From Anaeromonas frigoriresistens (GTDB lineage Bacteria; Bacillota; Clostridia; Tissierellales; SIT17): a stretch of 64,000 bases of DNA. The notes below the pieces were generated by a model, which saw only the letters and a list, made by a program, of their open reading frames with translations, was not told the origin of the DNA and made no database searches. The stretch covers positions 1 through 64,000 of the forward strand of contig NZ_WSFT01000016.1 in NCBI RefSeq assembly GCF_016820655.1, in the 5' to 3' direction. The translations under genes and the position numbers were made by a program. This document shows, piece by piece, positions 49,515 through 60,194 of the stretch; position 1 is the first letter of the stretch, and every line of letters starts with the position of its first letter.

Positions 49515-51776
49515 TTAGTTTATATCAGAGAATTCTATGTTAGTTATATGCTCTAACTCTTTTTTTGTTCTCTTCATACTAGATCTATCTTTATTTTTTA
49601 TTTTTTTATCTGGCAAACATATACTAAATTCTGTTCCTTCTCCTTCCACACTGTTGACTACAATATTTCCATCCATTTTTTCAATAAGTATCTTTACTAA
49701 GTTTAGTCCTAATCCTGTACCTTCACTTACTCTTGATAATGAACTATCTATTATGGTAAATTTTTCAAATATTTTATCTAGTTTATCTTCTGCAATTCCT
49801 ATCCCACTATCTTTAACCGAAATACATATTCTATCTTCCTTTTGAAAAATATTAACTATTATTTGTCCCCCTTCTGGAGTAAACTTAGTAGCATTAGATA
49901 ATAAATTCAGCAGTATTCTTTCATATTTTTCAATATCTAAAGAAATTATCTTTTCTTCAAATTCTGTATCAAAAATCACCTCAATACCTTTACTATCAGT
50001 TAGATGAGTAATAGAATTAGTTATTTCTTCAGAAAAAGATATTATATCAAAATTACCCTTAGTTAATTCTAAGTACCCTGCTTCTGATTTTTGTATATCT
50101 AAGAAGTTATTTATAAGCCTCAATAATCTATAAGAATTAATCTTAATTTTTTCTATATGACTTATTGCATTTAAACTTAATTCTTCTCTATATTTATCAG
50201 TTAATAGCAATTGAGATGCAGCTATAATAATATTTGCTGGAGATCTTAATTCATGTGATATTATTGAGAAAAATTGATCTTTGGCTTTTAAAAATTTTAA
50301 CTCTTGAGTTATATCCACACCAGCCATAACCACGGACTTCAAATTACCGTCATCATATAATGGAGTATCTGTAACTTTTAATGTTACATTAGATTTATCC
50401 TTTAATTTCATGTCTAATTGTTTCGAATCTAGGAATACTTTATTTTCCAATCTATATATCATATAATCAACTTCACTATCTATATTGTTAATATCTCTGA
50501 GTTCATATAATGTTTTACCCTGCATCTCCTTAATCGTTAATTTTTCACCTATAAATTTATTTATCAGTTCATTTCCATATTTATTTATATATTTAATATT
50601 TAAATCTGGATATTTTAATAAAGCTACAGGAATATGAAATCTATCTAATATATCTGTAAACAATTTATCTCTTTCTCTAATCTTTTTTTGCACTCTTTTT
50701 ATTTTTGTAATATCACTAATGGTTTCTACCCATCCCATAATTTCATTATTCCTTTTGATTGGCTCTACATTTATATTATAAAATTTAATTTTGCCTTGTT
50801 TAGGTATAACAACTTCTTGTAAATTACCTTTTGTCCCTGTCTCTTTTCTCTTTTCCCAAAAATCGTATATTCGTTGCTTTTGTTTCCATGATTTATTAGT
50901 TAATTTTAAAATACTTTTACCTATTATATCCCTAGTTCCTGAAACGCCTTCAACTATATCTCTGTATTTATCATTAGCATCTAATATTATATTTCCATCA
51001 TTAGAATAATAAGCCGTTCCTATATCCTGTTGATCGAAAATTGCCTTTAATAAAAGACGTCTATTTAGATACCTTTGATTTAGTTCTATAAACTTTTCAT
51101 TAACAAAAGCATCATCCTCTATTGATCTTTTACATTGATTTTTTATAGAATTTGTGTCTATGAAATTCATCCTCTTTAATTCTCTCTCTACTCCATTACA
51201 TACCATTAATAAAGCCTTATAATAATATTGGACGTTTAATTTATCAGGAATAGTCATATCTAAAATACAAAATAAATTCCCTACAGTATCATGAATAGGA
51301 ATAGATATCTGAGCTATACCTTTCCTATTAATTAAATAATGCTCATATCCTTCAATAATAATAGTTTTATCTAGTAAGTATGCTTCTCCAGGACCATTAG
51401 TTCCCATATATTTATTTTTCCAACAAACTCCTTTTTTAAGCCCGATTTTTTCTAAAGTTAAACTATATTCCTTATTTCCCCATTGATGTATCAAATGACA
51501 CTTCCTATCAAATACATTAATAATCATTTCATTATCTTCAAGTGAGTTAATTAATAATATATTTGCATAGGATCCTATAATTTCTAATACTTCAGTATAC
51601 TGTTTTAAAATTGCTTCAAACTCTTCTTTTTCGTACTTTATTGTCACACCTGAAGCATTTGGTTTAATTTCATAGGATTGAGATCTTGACCAACTTTTTT
51701 TAACTAAAGGATTTAATCTTTTACCGTTACTCATTGCTGTATATATTTCATCCCTTTGTTCCTCATCAAAATTCAT
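49515..51776 (-). CDS. Orphan sensor histidine kinase with AcoR-type GAF head
   Basis: 753 aa from ATG 51776, with AAGGGGGG five bases upstream. Residues about 1-210 look like the GAF sensor of AcoR-family sigma-54 activators: KKSWSRSQ, then GVCWKNKYMGTNGPGEAYLL, the EHYLINRKGIAQISIPIHD pattern and FCILDMT. Two PAS domains follow (about 245-370 and 380-500), then HisKA with SHELRSPANI (about 520) and HATPase with LLNLLSNATKFTPEGG, KDSGIGI and GTGLGLNLV. No membrane helix is present, so it senses a cytosolic signal. There is no response regulator beside it. It lies 103 bases upstream of tnaA in the same direction. Confidence 0.85.
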   Translation of the reverse strand: MNFDEEQRDEIYTAMSNGKRLNPLVKKSWSRSQSYEIKPNASGVTIKYEKEEFEAILKQYTEVLEIIGSYANILLINSLEDNEMIINVFDRKCHLIHQWGNKEYSLTLEKIGLKKGVCWKNKYMGTNGPGEAYLLDKTIIIEGYEHYLINRKGIAQISIPIHDTVGNLFCILDMTIPDKLNVQYYYKALLMVCNGVERELKRMNFIDTNSIKNQCKRSIEDDAFVNEKFIELNQRYLNRRLLLKAIFDQQDIGTAYYSNDGNIILDANDKYRDIVEGVSGTRDIIGKSILKLTNKSWKQKQRIYDFWEKRKETGTKGNLQEVVIPKQGKIKFYNINVEPIKRNNEIMGWVETISDITKIKRVQKKIRERDKLFTDILDRFHIPVALLKYPDLNIKYINKYGNELINKFIGEKLTIKEMQGKTLYELRDINNIDSEVDYMIYRLENKVFLDSKQLDMKLKDKSNVTLKVTDTPLYDDGNLKSVVMAGVDITQELKFLKAKDQFFSIISHELRSPANIIIAASQLLLTDKYREELSLNAISHIEKIKINSYRLLRLINNFLDIQKSEAGYLELTKGNFDIISFSEEITNSITHLTDSKGIEVIFDTEFEEKIISLDIEKYERILLNLLSNATKFTPEGGQIIVNIFQKEDRICISVKDSGIGIAEDKLDKIFEKFTIIDSSLSRVSEGTGLGLNLVKILIEKMDGNIVVNSVEGEGTEFSICLPDKKIKNKDRSSMKRTKKELEHITNIEFSDIN

Positions 51777-51869
51777 ATAAGCCCCCCTTATCATCCATAT
51801 TATTAATTAAACATAAAAAGATAAAAATCCTTTTTTGTAGACAGAATTTTTGAAATATTTTAAAATAAA

Positions 51870-51899
51870 AAAAGATATTAGCTTTTACTAATATCTTTT
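51870..51899 (-). terminator. Terminator whose 5' arm is the end of yvcK
   Basis: AAAAGATATTA/TAATATCTTTT arms with an 8-base loop. On the minus strand the 5' arm encodes the last residues of YvcK and the stop TAA opens the 3' arm, which runs into TTTTTTTATTTT. Confidence 0.8.
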
Positions 51900-53191
51900 C
51901 TACTATTTAGGAATTCTAAAATAGGTAGTTTATGATTTTGAGATAATGAAGTAATAATTTGACTTAACCTTATAGCATCATGTCTTATATAATCTTTTTT
52001 TATATCAATCAGATTATCTTCTATAACTGTTATTCCCTTTATAATTAAATAATCATTGTCCTCTTCATTTAATAAAACAGGAGTTGCCCCATCCTCAGAG
52101 TACTTCTGTAATACATTAGCTGGTAACTTTTCATTATTAGTAATTACATAATCAATTATTTTTTCACTACTGTGCTTAATAATAGCCCTTACATGATCAC
52201 TTACTGAGTATCCATCAGTTTCTCCCGGCTGGGTCATAACATTACTTATATATATTTTAGTAGCTTTAGTATTTTCCAACTCTTTAACTATATTTTTTAT
52301 TAATAAATTTGGTATTACACTAGTATATAAACTACCAGGACCTAGTAATACAATATCTGCTTCTCTAATTCTATCAATAGTTTCAACTAAAGGATTAAGA
52401 TTTTGTGGTTTTAAAAAAACTTTTTCTATTTTACTTTTTATTTCTTCATTTACTACAGAAACATTTGATTCCCCTTTGATAACTTTACCATTTTCCAATT
52501 TTGCATATAATGTTACATCTTCTAAAGTCATTGGTAAAACTTCTCCAGATACAGCTAAAACATTAGCCATCTCTTTTATTGCAAATTCAAAATTGTCATA
52601 TATACCATTCATAGCGGCTATAAATAGATTTCCAAAACTTTGGCCCTTCAAATTTCCTTCAGTAAATCTATATTGAAGTAATTTTTCCATTGTAGGTTCT
52701 GTATCCGCTAATGCTAAAATACAAGATCTAATATCTCCCGGAGGCAACATACCTAAATCCTCTCTCAGAATACCTGAACCACCACCATCATCTGCAACTG
52801 TTACTACAGCTGTAATATTTGATGTATAATTTTTCAACCCTCTTAGAAGGACAGAAAGTCCAGTTCCCCCTCCTAATACTACAACCTTGGGACCTTTATC
52901 TAATACTTTTTTCTTATTTATCATATTAGAAACTGAGTTTTTACTTAAATCAACTTCATATTTATACTTATTAATTACTCCTAGCAATGTACCAAGTCCA
53001 TACTTTAAAGAAATAAATAAAAAGATAGTACCTACAATTATCATAATAATATAAATATACGGTTCATCAATTGTAAAATTAATGTACTTATATATAGGAG
53101 ATAATCCTAGAGAAAATAAAATAATCCCTATTCCCCCTAATACAATCCACCGTTTTATTCCTATTTTTATTTTCATTTTATTAATTTTCAT
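51878..53191 (-). CDS. yvcK: YvcK/CofD-like gluconeogenesis and cell-shape factor
   Basis: 437 aa. Two membrane helices at about 13-32 and 42-62 precede the CofD-like domain: [38 protein letters not shown] (about 100-137), [27 protein letters not shown] and [17 protein letters not shown]. In Bacillus the homologue binds UDP-sugars and is needed on gluconeogenic carbon sources. The N-terminal membrane anchor is a common clostridial variant. It overlaps rapZ by 11 bases and ends in a terminator. Confidence 0.93.
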   Translation of the reverse strand: MKINKMKIKIGIKRWIVLGGIGIILFSLGLSPIYKYINFTIDEPYIYIIMIIVGTIFLFISLKYGLGTLLGVINKYKYEVDLSKNSVSNMINKKKVLDKGPKVVVLGGGTGLSVLLRGLKNYTSNITAVVTVADDGGGSGILREDLGMLPPGDIRSCILALADTEPTMEKLLQYRFTEGNLKGQSFGNLFIAAMNGIYDNFEFAIKEMANVLAVSGEVLPMTLEDVTLYAKLENGKVIKGESNVSVVNEEIKSKIEKVFLKPQNLNPLVETIDRIREADIVLLGPGSLYTSVIPNLLIKNIVKELENTKATKIYISNVMTQPGETDGYSVSDHVRAIIKHSSEKIIDYVITNNEKLPANVLQKYSEDGATPVLLNEEDNDYLIIKGITVIEDNLIDIKKDYIRHDAIRLSQIITSLSQNHKLPILEFLNSRKDISKS

Positions 53192-54062
53192 TGGATCCCT
53201 TCTTAATATTTATATTACTATCTCTATGTTTTATCATTCCTTTGAATTTATTATTCTTTAAATAATGAAACAATTCATTGGCAATAGTTACTGATCTATG
53301 TTTCCCTCCAGTACAGCCTATTGCAACAATTAGTTGACTTTTACCTTCTTTTATATAAAAAGGAATCAAGAAACTAATCATATCATTTAATTTATTTAAA
53401 AACTCTTTAGACTGATCCCAGTTCATTACATAGTCTCTTACCCTCTTATCATTTCCTGTAAACTCTCTTAATTCATCTATATAATGAGGATTAGGAAGAA
53501 ATCTTACATCAAATACTAAATCTGCATCTAAAGGTATACCATGTTTAAATCCAAAAGATACTACAGATATAGTAAAATTATCTTTTTTTTCTCCTTCTAG
53601 GAATAAACTTTTTATTTTCTCTTTTAAATTTCCAATTGTGTAATTAGTAGTATCTATTAGATAATCAGATTTCTGTCTTATCTCAGTTAATATATCTCTT
53701 TCCTTTGATATTCCATCAATTATTTGTCCATCAGGAGATAACGGATGGGGTCTTCTAAGTTCTTTATATCTCTTAATTAGCACTTCATTTGATGCATCTA
53801 AGAACATTATTTTATAATTGTATCCATAATCTTTGAGTTTACTTAAGTTCTCAAATAAATCATCAAAGAATTCTCCACCCCTTATATCTACCACTAAAGC
53901 TACTCTTTTTACCTTTCCCATGGATTGATAACATAGTTCAGCAAATTTAGGAAGTAATGAAGGTGGTAGGTTGTCCATACAATAAAAGCCTATGTCTTCC
54001 ATCACTTTTATAGCTTGACTTTTCCCCGCTCCAGATAATCCTGTAACTATAACAAATTCCAT
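53181..54062 (-). CDS. rapZ: RapZ, RNase adapter/nucleotide-binding protein
   Basis: 293 aa: P-loop [18 protein letters not shown] (residues 5-22), [37 protein letters not shown] (about 88-110), [26 protein letters not shown] and the C-terminal [15 protein letters not shown] with metabolite-binding residues. In E. coli it tunes GlmS synthesis via small RNAs; in Gram-positives it is linked to YvcK and WhiA. GGAGG precedes the ATG. It is part of murB-rapZ-yvcK. Confidence 0.94.
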   Translation of the reverse strand: MEFVIVTGLSGAGKSQAIKVMEDIGFYCMDNLPPSLLPKFAELCYQSMGKVKRVALVVDIRGGEFFDDLFENLSKLKDYGYNYKIMFLDASNEVLIKRYKELRRPHPLSPDGQIIDGISKERDILTEIRQKSDYLIDTTNYTIGNLKEKIKSLFLEGEKKDNFTISVVSFGFKHGIPLDADLVFDVRFLPNPHYIDELREFTGNDKRVRDYVMNWDQSKEFLNKLNDMISFLIPFYIKEGKSQLIVAIGCTGGKHRSVTIANELFHYLKNNKFKGMIKHRDSNINIKKGSNEN

Positions 54063-54082
54063 ATTATCGCCTCCTAAGGATA

Positions 54083-54997
54083 TTATTCTTCTCCTACTAT
54101 TAATACTTCTCTTTGAAGCTCTACTCCATGTCTATCTTTCACTGTTTTTTGTATAGTTTTTATCAAAGTTAATACATCTTCACATGTAGCATTACCTAAG
54201 TTAACTACAAATCCACAATGCTTTTCAGATACTTGAGCATCTTTATATCTAAATCCTCTTAATCCTGATACATCTATTAACCTACCTGCATAATCTCCTT
54301 CAGGTCTTTTAAATGTACTTCCTGCGCTAGGAAGCTGTATCGGTTGTTTTGTATTCCTTCTTTCAGTATAATCATCCATAGAGTTTTTAATATCATCATA
54401 ATTCCCTTTTTCCATTTCCATTTCGACTTCAACTACTAATAGTTTTTCTTCATGCACTCTACTATGTCTATATCCAAAATGCATTTCTTCTTTGGAATAT
54501 TCTTTAATATCTCCGTTTTCATCTATGCATTTTACTTTAGTAATAACATCTTTAAGTTCAGTTCCATAAGCACCAGCATTCATTGCTACTCCTCCACCTA
54601 ATGACCCGGGGATACCACTAGCACCTTCTAATCCTGTAAGAGAATTTTTTAAAGCCATCTTCGCAACTCTGGATACCTTTGCTCCAGCTTCTGCTATTAT
54701 TTTATTACATTCAACTTTAATGTCATTTAAATTATCGTCAACTTTAATAACTAATCCTCTTATTCCTTTATCTCTAACTAATAGATTTGTTCCATTGCCA
54801 AGGACAAAGTAATCTATATTATTATTATTACAAAACTTAATTAACCTTGATACATCATTAATATTCTGTGGATAAGCCATTACATCTGCAGGCCCACCTA
54901 TTTTAAAATATGTGTGTTCTTTCATTAGTACATCTTTTTCTAATTTAATATTACTAAATTCTTCATTTATTAATTCATAAATTTCATTTTTTTTCAA
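54083..54997 (-). CDS. murB: UDP-N-acetylenolpyruvoylglucosamine reductase
   Basis: 304 aa flavoenzyme of peptidoglycan precursor synthesis. FAD-binding motifs: [15 protein letters not shown] (about 27-41), [13 protein letters not shown] and [24 protein letters not shown] (about 120-143). Also [10 protein letters not shown], the catalytic Ser in [12 protein letters not shown], and [13 protein letters not shown]. It is a type II-like MurB. The start is TTG at 54997, with AGGAG nine bases upstream and no better ATG. It is the first gene of a tight murB-rapZ-yvcK operon (20 bases, then overlap). Confidence 0.95.
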   Translation of the reverse strand: MKKNEIYELINEEFSNIKLEKDVLMKEHTYFKIGGPADVMAYPQNINDVSRLIKFCNNNNIDYFVLGNGTNLLVRDKGIRGLVIKVDDNLNDIKVECNKIIAEAGAKVSRVAKMALKNSLTGLEGASGIPGSLGGGVAMNAGAYGTELKDVITKVKCIDENGDIKEYSKEEMHFGYRHSRVHEEKLLVVEVEMEMEKGNYDDIKNSMDDYTERRNTKQPIQLPSAGSTFKRPEGDYAGRLIDVSGLRGFRYKDAQVSEKHCGFVVNLGNATCEDVLTLIKTIQKTVKDRHGVELQREVLIVGEE

Positions 54998-55076
54998 CTA
55001 CACCAACTCCTGTACAAAAAAATATATTTCTTATAATTATACCCATACCTCATTATTGTACCATAGAATTTATATA

Positions 55077-56399
55077 TTAATTTGATAAAAGTATATTAAT
55101 TTGTTTATTAGCTTCATTTAAAGCTTCTTTTGATGATTTTTCACCAATGATGGCTAACCTTATTTGATTTTGCATAATTCTATCTATTTCATTCCATTTT
55201 TTATGTTTAGGAACATTTTTAGAGTATTTAATATAGTTATTCAATTTTTTCATTTGAGGATTGTCAGGATATAATTCCTCTATATCTTTTCTTATAGAGA
55301 ATACTCCCATGTTTTTAAGTTTCATCTGATTCTCTTTTCTTATTATAGACTTTAATAGTTCCACACATAATTCTAGTTTCTTTTCATTTTCTTGTTGTGT
55401 TATTCCATAGGCAGCTACAGAGTTATTTAATAAATTAGGTATTTTATTATCTCCAAGTGGATAGTTAGCAACCATATAGTTAAAACCTTCACCAGAGTCT
55501 TTTAGTTTATCTAATACACTAACTGCCCAAGACCCTGTAGGATAAACAGCTACTGATTTATCTTTATAAAATTTAGTCCAACTTACATTTTCACTATCAC
55601 TTCCAAAACTTTCTGGAGTTACTTTATATTTATATTTTAAATCTACTACCTTATTTATTCCAGAAAGAGCTTTATCCCCATTAAATACATATTTATCTTG
55701 TTTTGTGTTTAATATATTAGCTCCATCTGATAGTATAATTCCCCATAAATTATATTTATTAGGCTCTATAAAAGAAGTAAATCCATAATGATCAATTTCA
55801 CCATTTCCATCTTCATCATAAGTAAGCTTTTGCATACTCTCTATAAATTCATCATAAGTCCAATTTCCTTCTTTTGGAGGTTCTACTCCTCTTTGAGTAA
55901 AAAGATCTAAGTTAATATACATGCAATAGGTAGTCATCATAAATGGCATACCATATATATTCTCATTATTAGTTACCGCTTCTAAGGTTTGATATTTAAA
56001 TATTTGTTTTTCCTTTTCAGTTATATAATCATTTAGAGGTTCTAATATCTTATCATTCATATATTCATATTCGGTTGCTACTGGAGCTATGTCTGGTAAC
56101 GTAGAAGTATTTAATGCAGCTTCTAATTTTATTGGTCCTTTATCCCAATCTAATGGTTGAAAATTTATATATACTCCAGGATGGTCTTTCTCAAATTCTT
56201 TTATTATACCCATAATCCAATTATACCTAGTACCTTTTTCAATATCTAATCTGGGATAATCCCACATTGTTATTATCCCCCTCCATTGTTCTTCTTCTTT
56301 GTTTAGTTCTTTATTATTCTTTATTAAAAATAAATAAATAGGCCAAACTATTATAAAAAGTATTATTAGTAGTCTAGATACTTTTTTAGTCCACTTCAT
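55077..56399 (-). CDS. Membrane-anchored extracellular solute-binding protein, family 1
   Basis: 440 aa from ATG 56399; an ATG at 56414 would place the GGGGGG ribosome site inside the gene. An N-terminal helix (about residues 8-27, RLLIILFIIVWPIYLFLI) anchors it. There is no lipobox Cys, unlike most Gram-positive binding proteins. The rest is a sugar-binding fold: GIIKEFEKDHPGVYINF, YGMPFMMTTYCMYINLDLF, WTYDEFIESMQKL, YGFTSF and AVYPTGSWAVSVL. No permease or ATPase genes are adjacent. It could serve a distant ABC system or act as a sensor. It lies between murB and PFOR. Confidence 0.85.
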   Translation of the reverse strand: MKWTKKVSRLLIILFIIVWPIYLFLIKNNKELNKEEEQWRGIITMWDYPRLDIEKGTRYNWIMGIIKEFEKDHPGVYINFQPLDWDKGPIKLEAALNTSTLPDIAPVATEYEYMNDKILEPLNDYITEKEKQIFKYQTLEAVTNNENIYGMPFMMTTYCMYINLDLFTQRGVEPPKEGNWTYDEFIESMQKLTYDEDGNGEIDHYGFTSFIEPNKYNLWGIILSDGANILNTKQDKYVFNGDKALSGINKVVDLKYKYKVTPESFGSDSENVSWTKFYKDKSVAVYPTGSWAVSVLDKLKDSGEGFNYMVANYPLGDNKIPNLLNNSVAAYGITQQENEKKLELCVELLKSIIRKENQMKLKNMGVFSIRKDIEELYPDNPQMKKLNNYIKYSKNVPKHKKWNEIDRIMQNQIRLAIIGEKSSKEALNEANKQINILLSN

Positions 56400-56456
56400 T
56401 ACGCCACCCCCCATAGTATAAATATTCCCTTGCTATAGAGATTATGAAAAAGAAAA

Positions 56457-56484
56457 AAGGATGATGAAATTAATCATCATCCTT
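56457..56484 (-). terminator. Terminator of the PFOR gene
   Basis: Arms AAGGATGATGA/TCATCATCCTT around 6 bases, ten bases past the stop, followed on the minus strand by TTTTTCTTTTTC. Confidence 0.85.
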
Positions 56485-56493
56485 AATATTAAA

Positions 56494-59400
56494 TTAGTAT
56501 TTCATTTCAGCCATTCTTCTATAATTAGCATATCTTTCTTTAGCATCTTCCTCAGCATGGTCGAATAATTCTTCTGCAACCTCTGGGAAAGTGTTAGATA
56601 AAGTAGTATATCTTACTTCACTCATTAAGAAATCTTTAAATGAAGCAGTTGGCTCTTTAGAATCTAATACAAATGGATTCTTTCCTTCTCCTTTAAGCTC
56701 TGGGTTATATCTATATAAATGCCAGTATCCAGCTTCTACAGCATTCTTTTGTTGTTCTTGAGCTTTACCCATACCAGCTTTGATACCATGACTAATACAT
56801 GGTGCATAAGCTATGATTAGTGAAGGTCCTTTGTAGCTTTCGGCTTCAACTAATGCCTTCATAAATTGATTTTTATTAGCTCCCATTGCAACTTGAGCTA
56901 CATATACATATCCATAAGTTGTTGCTATCATACCTAAGTCTTTCTTCTTAGTTCTCTTACCTGAAGCAGCGAATTGAGCTACTGCTGCCGTTGGAGTTGC
57001 TTTTGAAGACTGTCCACCAGTATTTGAGTAAATTTCAGTATCAAATACTAATACATTAACATCTTCTCCTGAAGCTAGTACATGGTCTAATCCACCGTAA
57101 CCGATATCATATGCCCAACCGTCTCCACCAACGATCCATACTGACTTTTTGATAAGATAGTCTTTATTTTCTTCTATTTCTGCTAATAGTTCTTTTGCTC
57201 TCTCATCTGTAACATTATTAGATTTAAGCATTGGAAGTATTTTTGCTGTTGTTTGCTTAGAAATTTCAGCATCTTCTTTTCCTTCAATCCATTCATTCAT
57301 TACAGTATTAATATCATCAGAAACATTCAGTTCAATTAATTCTTTCATTACAAGTTCTAATTTATTTCTTAATTGGTTAACTGCTACAGCCATACCATAT
57401 CCATACTCTGCATTATCTTCAAATAAAGAGTTTGCCCAAGCAGGTCCTTTACCTTCTGAGTTTACACAGTAAGGAGTTGATGGTGCTGAACCACCCCAAA
57501 TTGATGAACACCCAGTAGCATTAGCTATAATCATTCTATCTCCGTACAATTGTGTTACTGCTTTAGCATAAGGAGTCTCTCCACAACCAGCACAAGCCCC
57601 TGAGAACTCTAATAATGGTTGAGCAAACTGACTTCCTTTTACAGTATTTATATTCATTCTATCCTTCTTCTCAGAAACTGTCATTGCAAAATCCCAGTTT
57701 GGAACTTCTTTTTCTGTTTGAGTTTCAATAGGCTCCATTACTAATGCCTTCTCTTTAGCAGGACAAATATCAGCACAGTTTCCACATCCAGTACAATCTA
57801 GAGTCGAAATTTGTATTTTATATTTAAGTCCACTGAATTGCTTACCCATTGCATCTAATGTTTCAAAATCTTCTGGTGCTCTTTCCATTTCTTCTTCATC
57901 TATAAGAATTGGTCTTATAGTTGCATGAGGACAAACAAAAGAACATTGATTACATTGAATACAATTTTCTGGTATCCATTCTGGTACATTTACAGCGATA
58001 CCACGTTTTTCAAATTTAGCACTTCCATTTTGGAATGTTCCATCTTCTGCTTCTAAGAATGTACTTACAGGAAGTAAATCTCCTTCTTGTCTATTAACTG
58101 GCTCAAGAATATTTTTAATGAAATCTGGTGTTTCAACTCCTGCTGCTACTTGACTTTCAACAGTTTCCTCTACCCACTCTTCTGGTACATCTATCTTAAC
58201 TAAGGACTCTATTCCTTTTTGAACAGCATCTTGATTCATCTTAACTATCTTTTCACCTTTTTTACCATAGGATTTAACAATTGCACCATTTAAGTACTCA
58301 ATAGCTTCATCTAAGTCGATCACTTCAGCTAATTTAAAGAATGCAGATTGCATTATCATGTTTGTTCTATGGCCTAATCCTATCTCTTGAGCTATCTCAG
58401 TAGCATTTATTGTATAGAATTTAATTTCGTTATCAGCTATAAACTTCTTCATTGATGCTGGAAGTTTATTTTCTAATTCTTCTGGAGACCATAATGTGTT
58501 TAATAAGAATGTTCCACCCTTTTTAAGTCCCTTTAATAGATCATATTTATCAACATAAGATTGAGTTGAGCAAGAAATGAAATCTGCTTGATCAATTAAG
58601 TAAGTTGATTTAATTGGCTGCTTACCAAATCTTAAGTGAGATACTGTAACTCCACCTGATTTCTTAGAGTCATATGAGAAGTATCCTTGAGCATATAAGT
58701 CAGTATTGTCACCAATGATTTTTATAGCATTTTTATTAGCCCCAACAGTTCCATCTGATCCTAATCCCCAGAACTTACATCTAATAGTACCTTCTGGAAT
58801 AGTGTTAATGCTCTCCTCTATACTTAATGATGTATGGGTAACATCATCATTAATTCCAATTGTAAATCCATTCTTTGGATTTTCTTTGTTTAATTCATCA
58901 AATACTCTCTTTATTTGTGAAGGTGTAGTATCTTTAGAACCTAATCCATATCTTCCACCTATTATAAGAGGTTTAACTTCCTCATCATAGAATAAAGTTC
59001 TAACATCTTGATATAATGGTTCCCCTAATGATCCTGGTTCTTTAGTTCTATCTAATACAGCTATTTTATTAACTGTCTTTGGTAATACATTGAAGAAGAA
59101 GTCTTTGCAGAAAGGTCTATAAAGGTGTACTTTTATAACCCCTACTTTTTCTCCTTTAGAAACTAAGTAATCTACTGTTTCTTCTATTGTTTCTGTAACA
59201 GATCCCATAGCTATTATTACTTTTTCAGCATCTTCTGCTCCATAATAATTGAAAGGTTTATATTCTCTTCCAACTACCTTTGATATTTCTTTCATGTATT
59301 CTTCTACTATTGCTGGTAATTCATTGTAGAATCTATTTGAAGATTCTCTAGCTTGGAAGAATATATCAGGGTTTTGTGCTGTACCTCTTGTTACAGGACG

Positions 59401-60033
59401 CTCTGGATTTAATGATCTTTTTCTAAAAGCTTTTACCGAATCATAATCTACTAATTTAGCAAATTCATCATAATCTACTACTTCTATCTTTTGAACTTCA
59501 TGAGAGGTTCTAAATCCATCAAAGAAATGTAAGAAAGGTATTCTAGACTTTATAGAAGCTAAGTGAGCAACTCCACCTAAATCCATAACTTCTTGAACAC
59601 TACCGGATGCTAATAATGCAAACCCAGTTTGTCTTGCTGCCATAACATCTGAATGATCTCCGAATATTGATAATGCATGACTCGCTACAGCACGAGCACT
59701 TACATGAAACACTCCTGGTAAAAGTTCTCCAGCGATTTTATACATATTAGGTATCATTAGTAATAAACCTTGAGAGGCAGTGAAAGTGGTAGTTAATGCT
59801 CCACCTTGTAAAGCTCCATGAACTGCTCCAGATGCTCCTCCCTCTGATTGTAATTCAGTTACCTTAACAGGCTGTCCAAAAATATTATTCTTACCATGTG
59901 CAGACCAATCATCAGCATATTCAGCCATTGGTGATGAAGGTGTTATAGGATAAATAGCAGCAACATCTGTAAATGCATATGATACATAAGCTGCAGCAGT
60001 ATTTCCATCCATAGTTTTCATTACTTTTGCCAT
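56494..60033 (-). CDS. nifJ: Pyruvate:ferredoxin (flavodoxin) oxidoreductase
   Basis: 1179 aa, single-chain homodimeric PFOR. Domain I begins TMDGNTAAAYVSYAFTDVAAIYPITPSSPMAEY. The two [4Fe-4S] ferredoxin-like motifs are in CIQCNQCSFVCPHATIRP and CTGCGNCADICPAKE (about 680-760). The proximal cluster is CAGCGETPYAK, and the TPP site GDGWAYDIGYGGLDHV is near 960. It oxidises pyruvate to acetyl-CoA and CO2, reducing ferredoxin; the enzyme is oxygen-sensitive. Ribosome site AAGGGGGT. It has its own promoter (60089-60117) and terminator. Confidence 0.97.
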   Translation of the reverse strand: MAKVMKTMDGNTAAAYVSYAFTDVAAIYPITPSSPMAEYADDWSAHGKNNIFGQPVKVTELQSEGGASGAVHGALQGGALTTTFTASQGLLLMIPNMYKIAGELLPGVFHVSARAVASHALSIFGDHSDVMAARQTGFALLASGSVQEVMDLGGVAHLASIKSRIPFLHFFDGFRTSHEVQKIEVVDYDEFAKLVDYDSVKAFRKRSLNPERPVTRGTAQNPDIFFQARESSNRFYNELPAIVEEYMKEISKVVGREYKPFNYYGAEDAEKVIIAMGSVTETIEETVDYLVSKGEKVGVIKVHLYRPFCKDFFFNVLPKTVNKIAVLDRTKEPGSLGEPLYQDVRTLFYDEEVKPLIIGGRYGLGSKDTTPSQIKRVFDELNKENPKNGFTIGINDDVTHTSLSIEESINTIPEGTIRCKFWGLGSDGTVGANKNAIKIIGDNTDLYAQGYFSYDSKKSGGVTVSHLRFGKQPIKSTYLIDQADFISCSTQSYVDKYDLLKGLKKGGTFLLNTLWSPEELENKLPASMKKFIADNEIKFYTINATEIAQEIGLGHRTNMIMQSAFFKLAEVIDLDEAIEYLNGAIVKSYGKKGEKIVKMNQDAVQKGIESLVKIDVPEEWVEETVESQVAAGVETPDFIKNILEPVNRQEGDLLPVSTFLEAEDGTFQNGSAKFEKRGIAVNVPEWIPENCIQCNQCSFVCPHATIRPILIDEEEMERAPEDFETLDAMGKQFSGLKYKIQISTLDCTGCGNCADICPAKEKALVMEPIETQTEKEVPNWDFAMTVSEKKDRMNINTVKGSQFAQPLLEFSGACAGCGETPYAKAVTQLYGDRMIIANATGCSSIWGGSAPSTPYCVNSEGKGPAWANSLFEDNAEYGYGMAVAVNQLRNKLELVMKELIELNVSDDINTVMNEWIEGKEDAEISKQTTAKILPMLKSNNVTDERAKELLAEIEENKDYLIKKSVWIVGGDGWAYDIGYGGLDHVLASGEDVNVLVFDTEIYSNTGGQSSKATPTAAVAQFAASGKRTKKKDLGMIATTYGYVYVAQVAMGANKNQFMKALVEAESYKGPSLIIAYAPCISHGIKAGMGKAQEQQKNAVEAGYWHLYRYNPELKGEGKNPFVLDSKEPTASFKDFLMSEVRYTTLSNTFPEVAEELFDHAEEDAKERYANYRRMAEMKY

Positions 60034-60088
60034 ATGTAATTACCCCCTTATATTTTATATAAATTAATCAACAAAATTGTTCAAATTA

Positions 60089-60117
60089 AGTATATTAAAC
60101 AATTCTATGAAAGTCAA
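60089..60117 (-). promoter_or_regulatory. Promoter of the PFOR gene
   Basis: On the minus strand TTGACT (60117-60112), 17-base spacer, TATACT (60094-60089), about 55 bases before the start codon. Confidence 0.7.
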
Positions 60118-60135
60118 TATGATACAATTTTTTGG

Positions 60136-60162
60136 TATCTTTCAACATTTGTGTGAAAGATA
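60136..60162. promoter_or_regulatory. Inverted repeat upstream of the PFOR promoter
   Basis: TATCTTTCA (60136-60144) and TGAAAGATA (60154-60162) flank nine bases. It is 19 bases upstream of the -35 and 33 bases past the glucokinase stop. There is no T-run, so an operator is as likely as a terminator. Confidence 0.4.
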
Positions 60163-60194
60163 TGATTTTTCAAATTATTGTATACAATATAATT

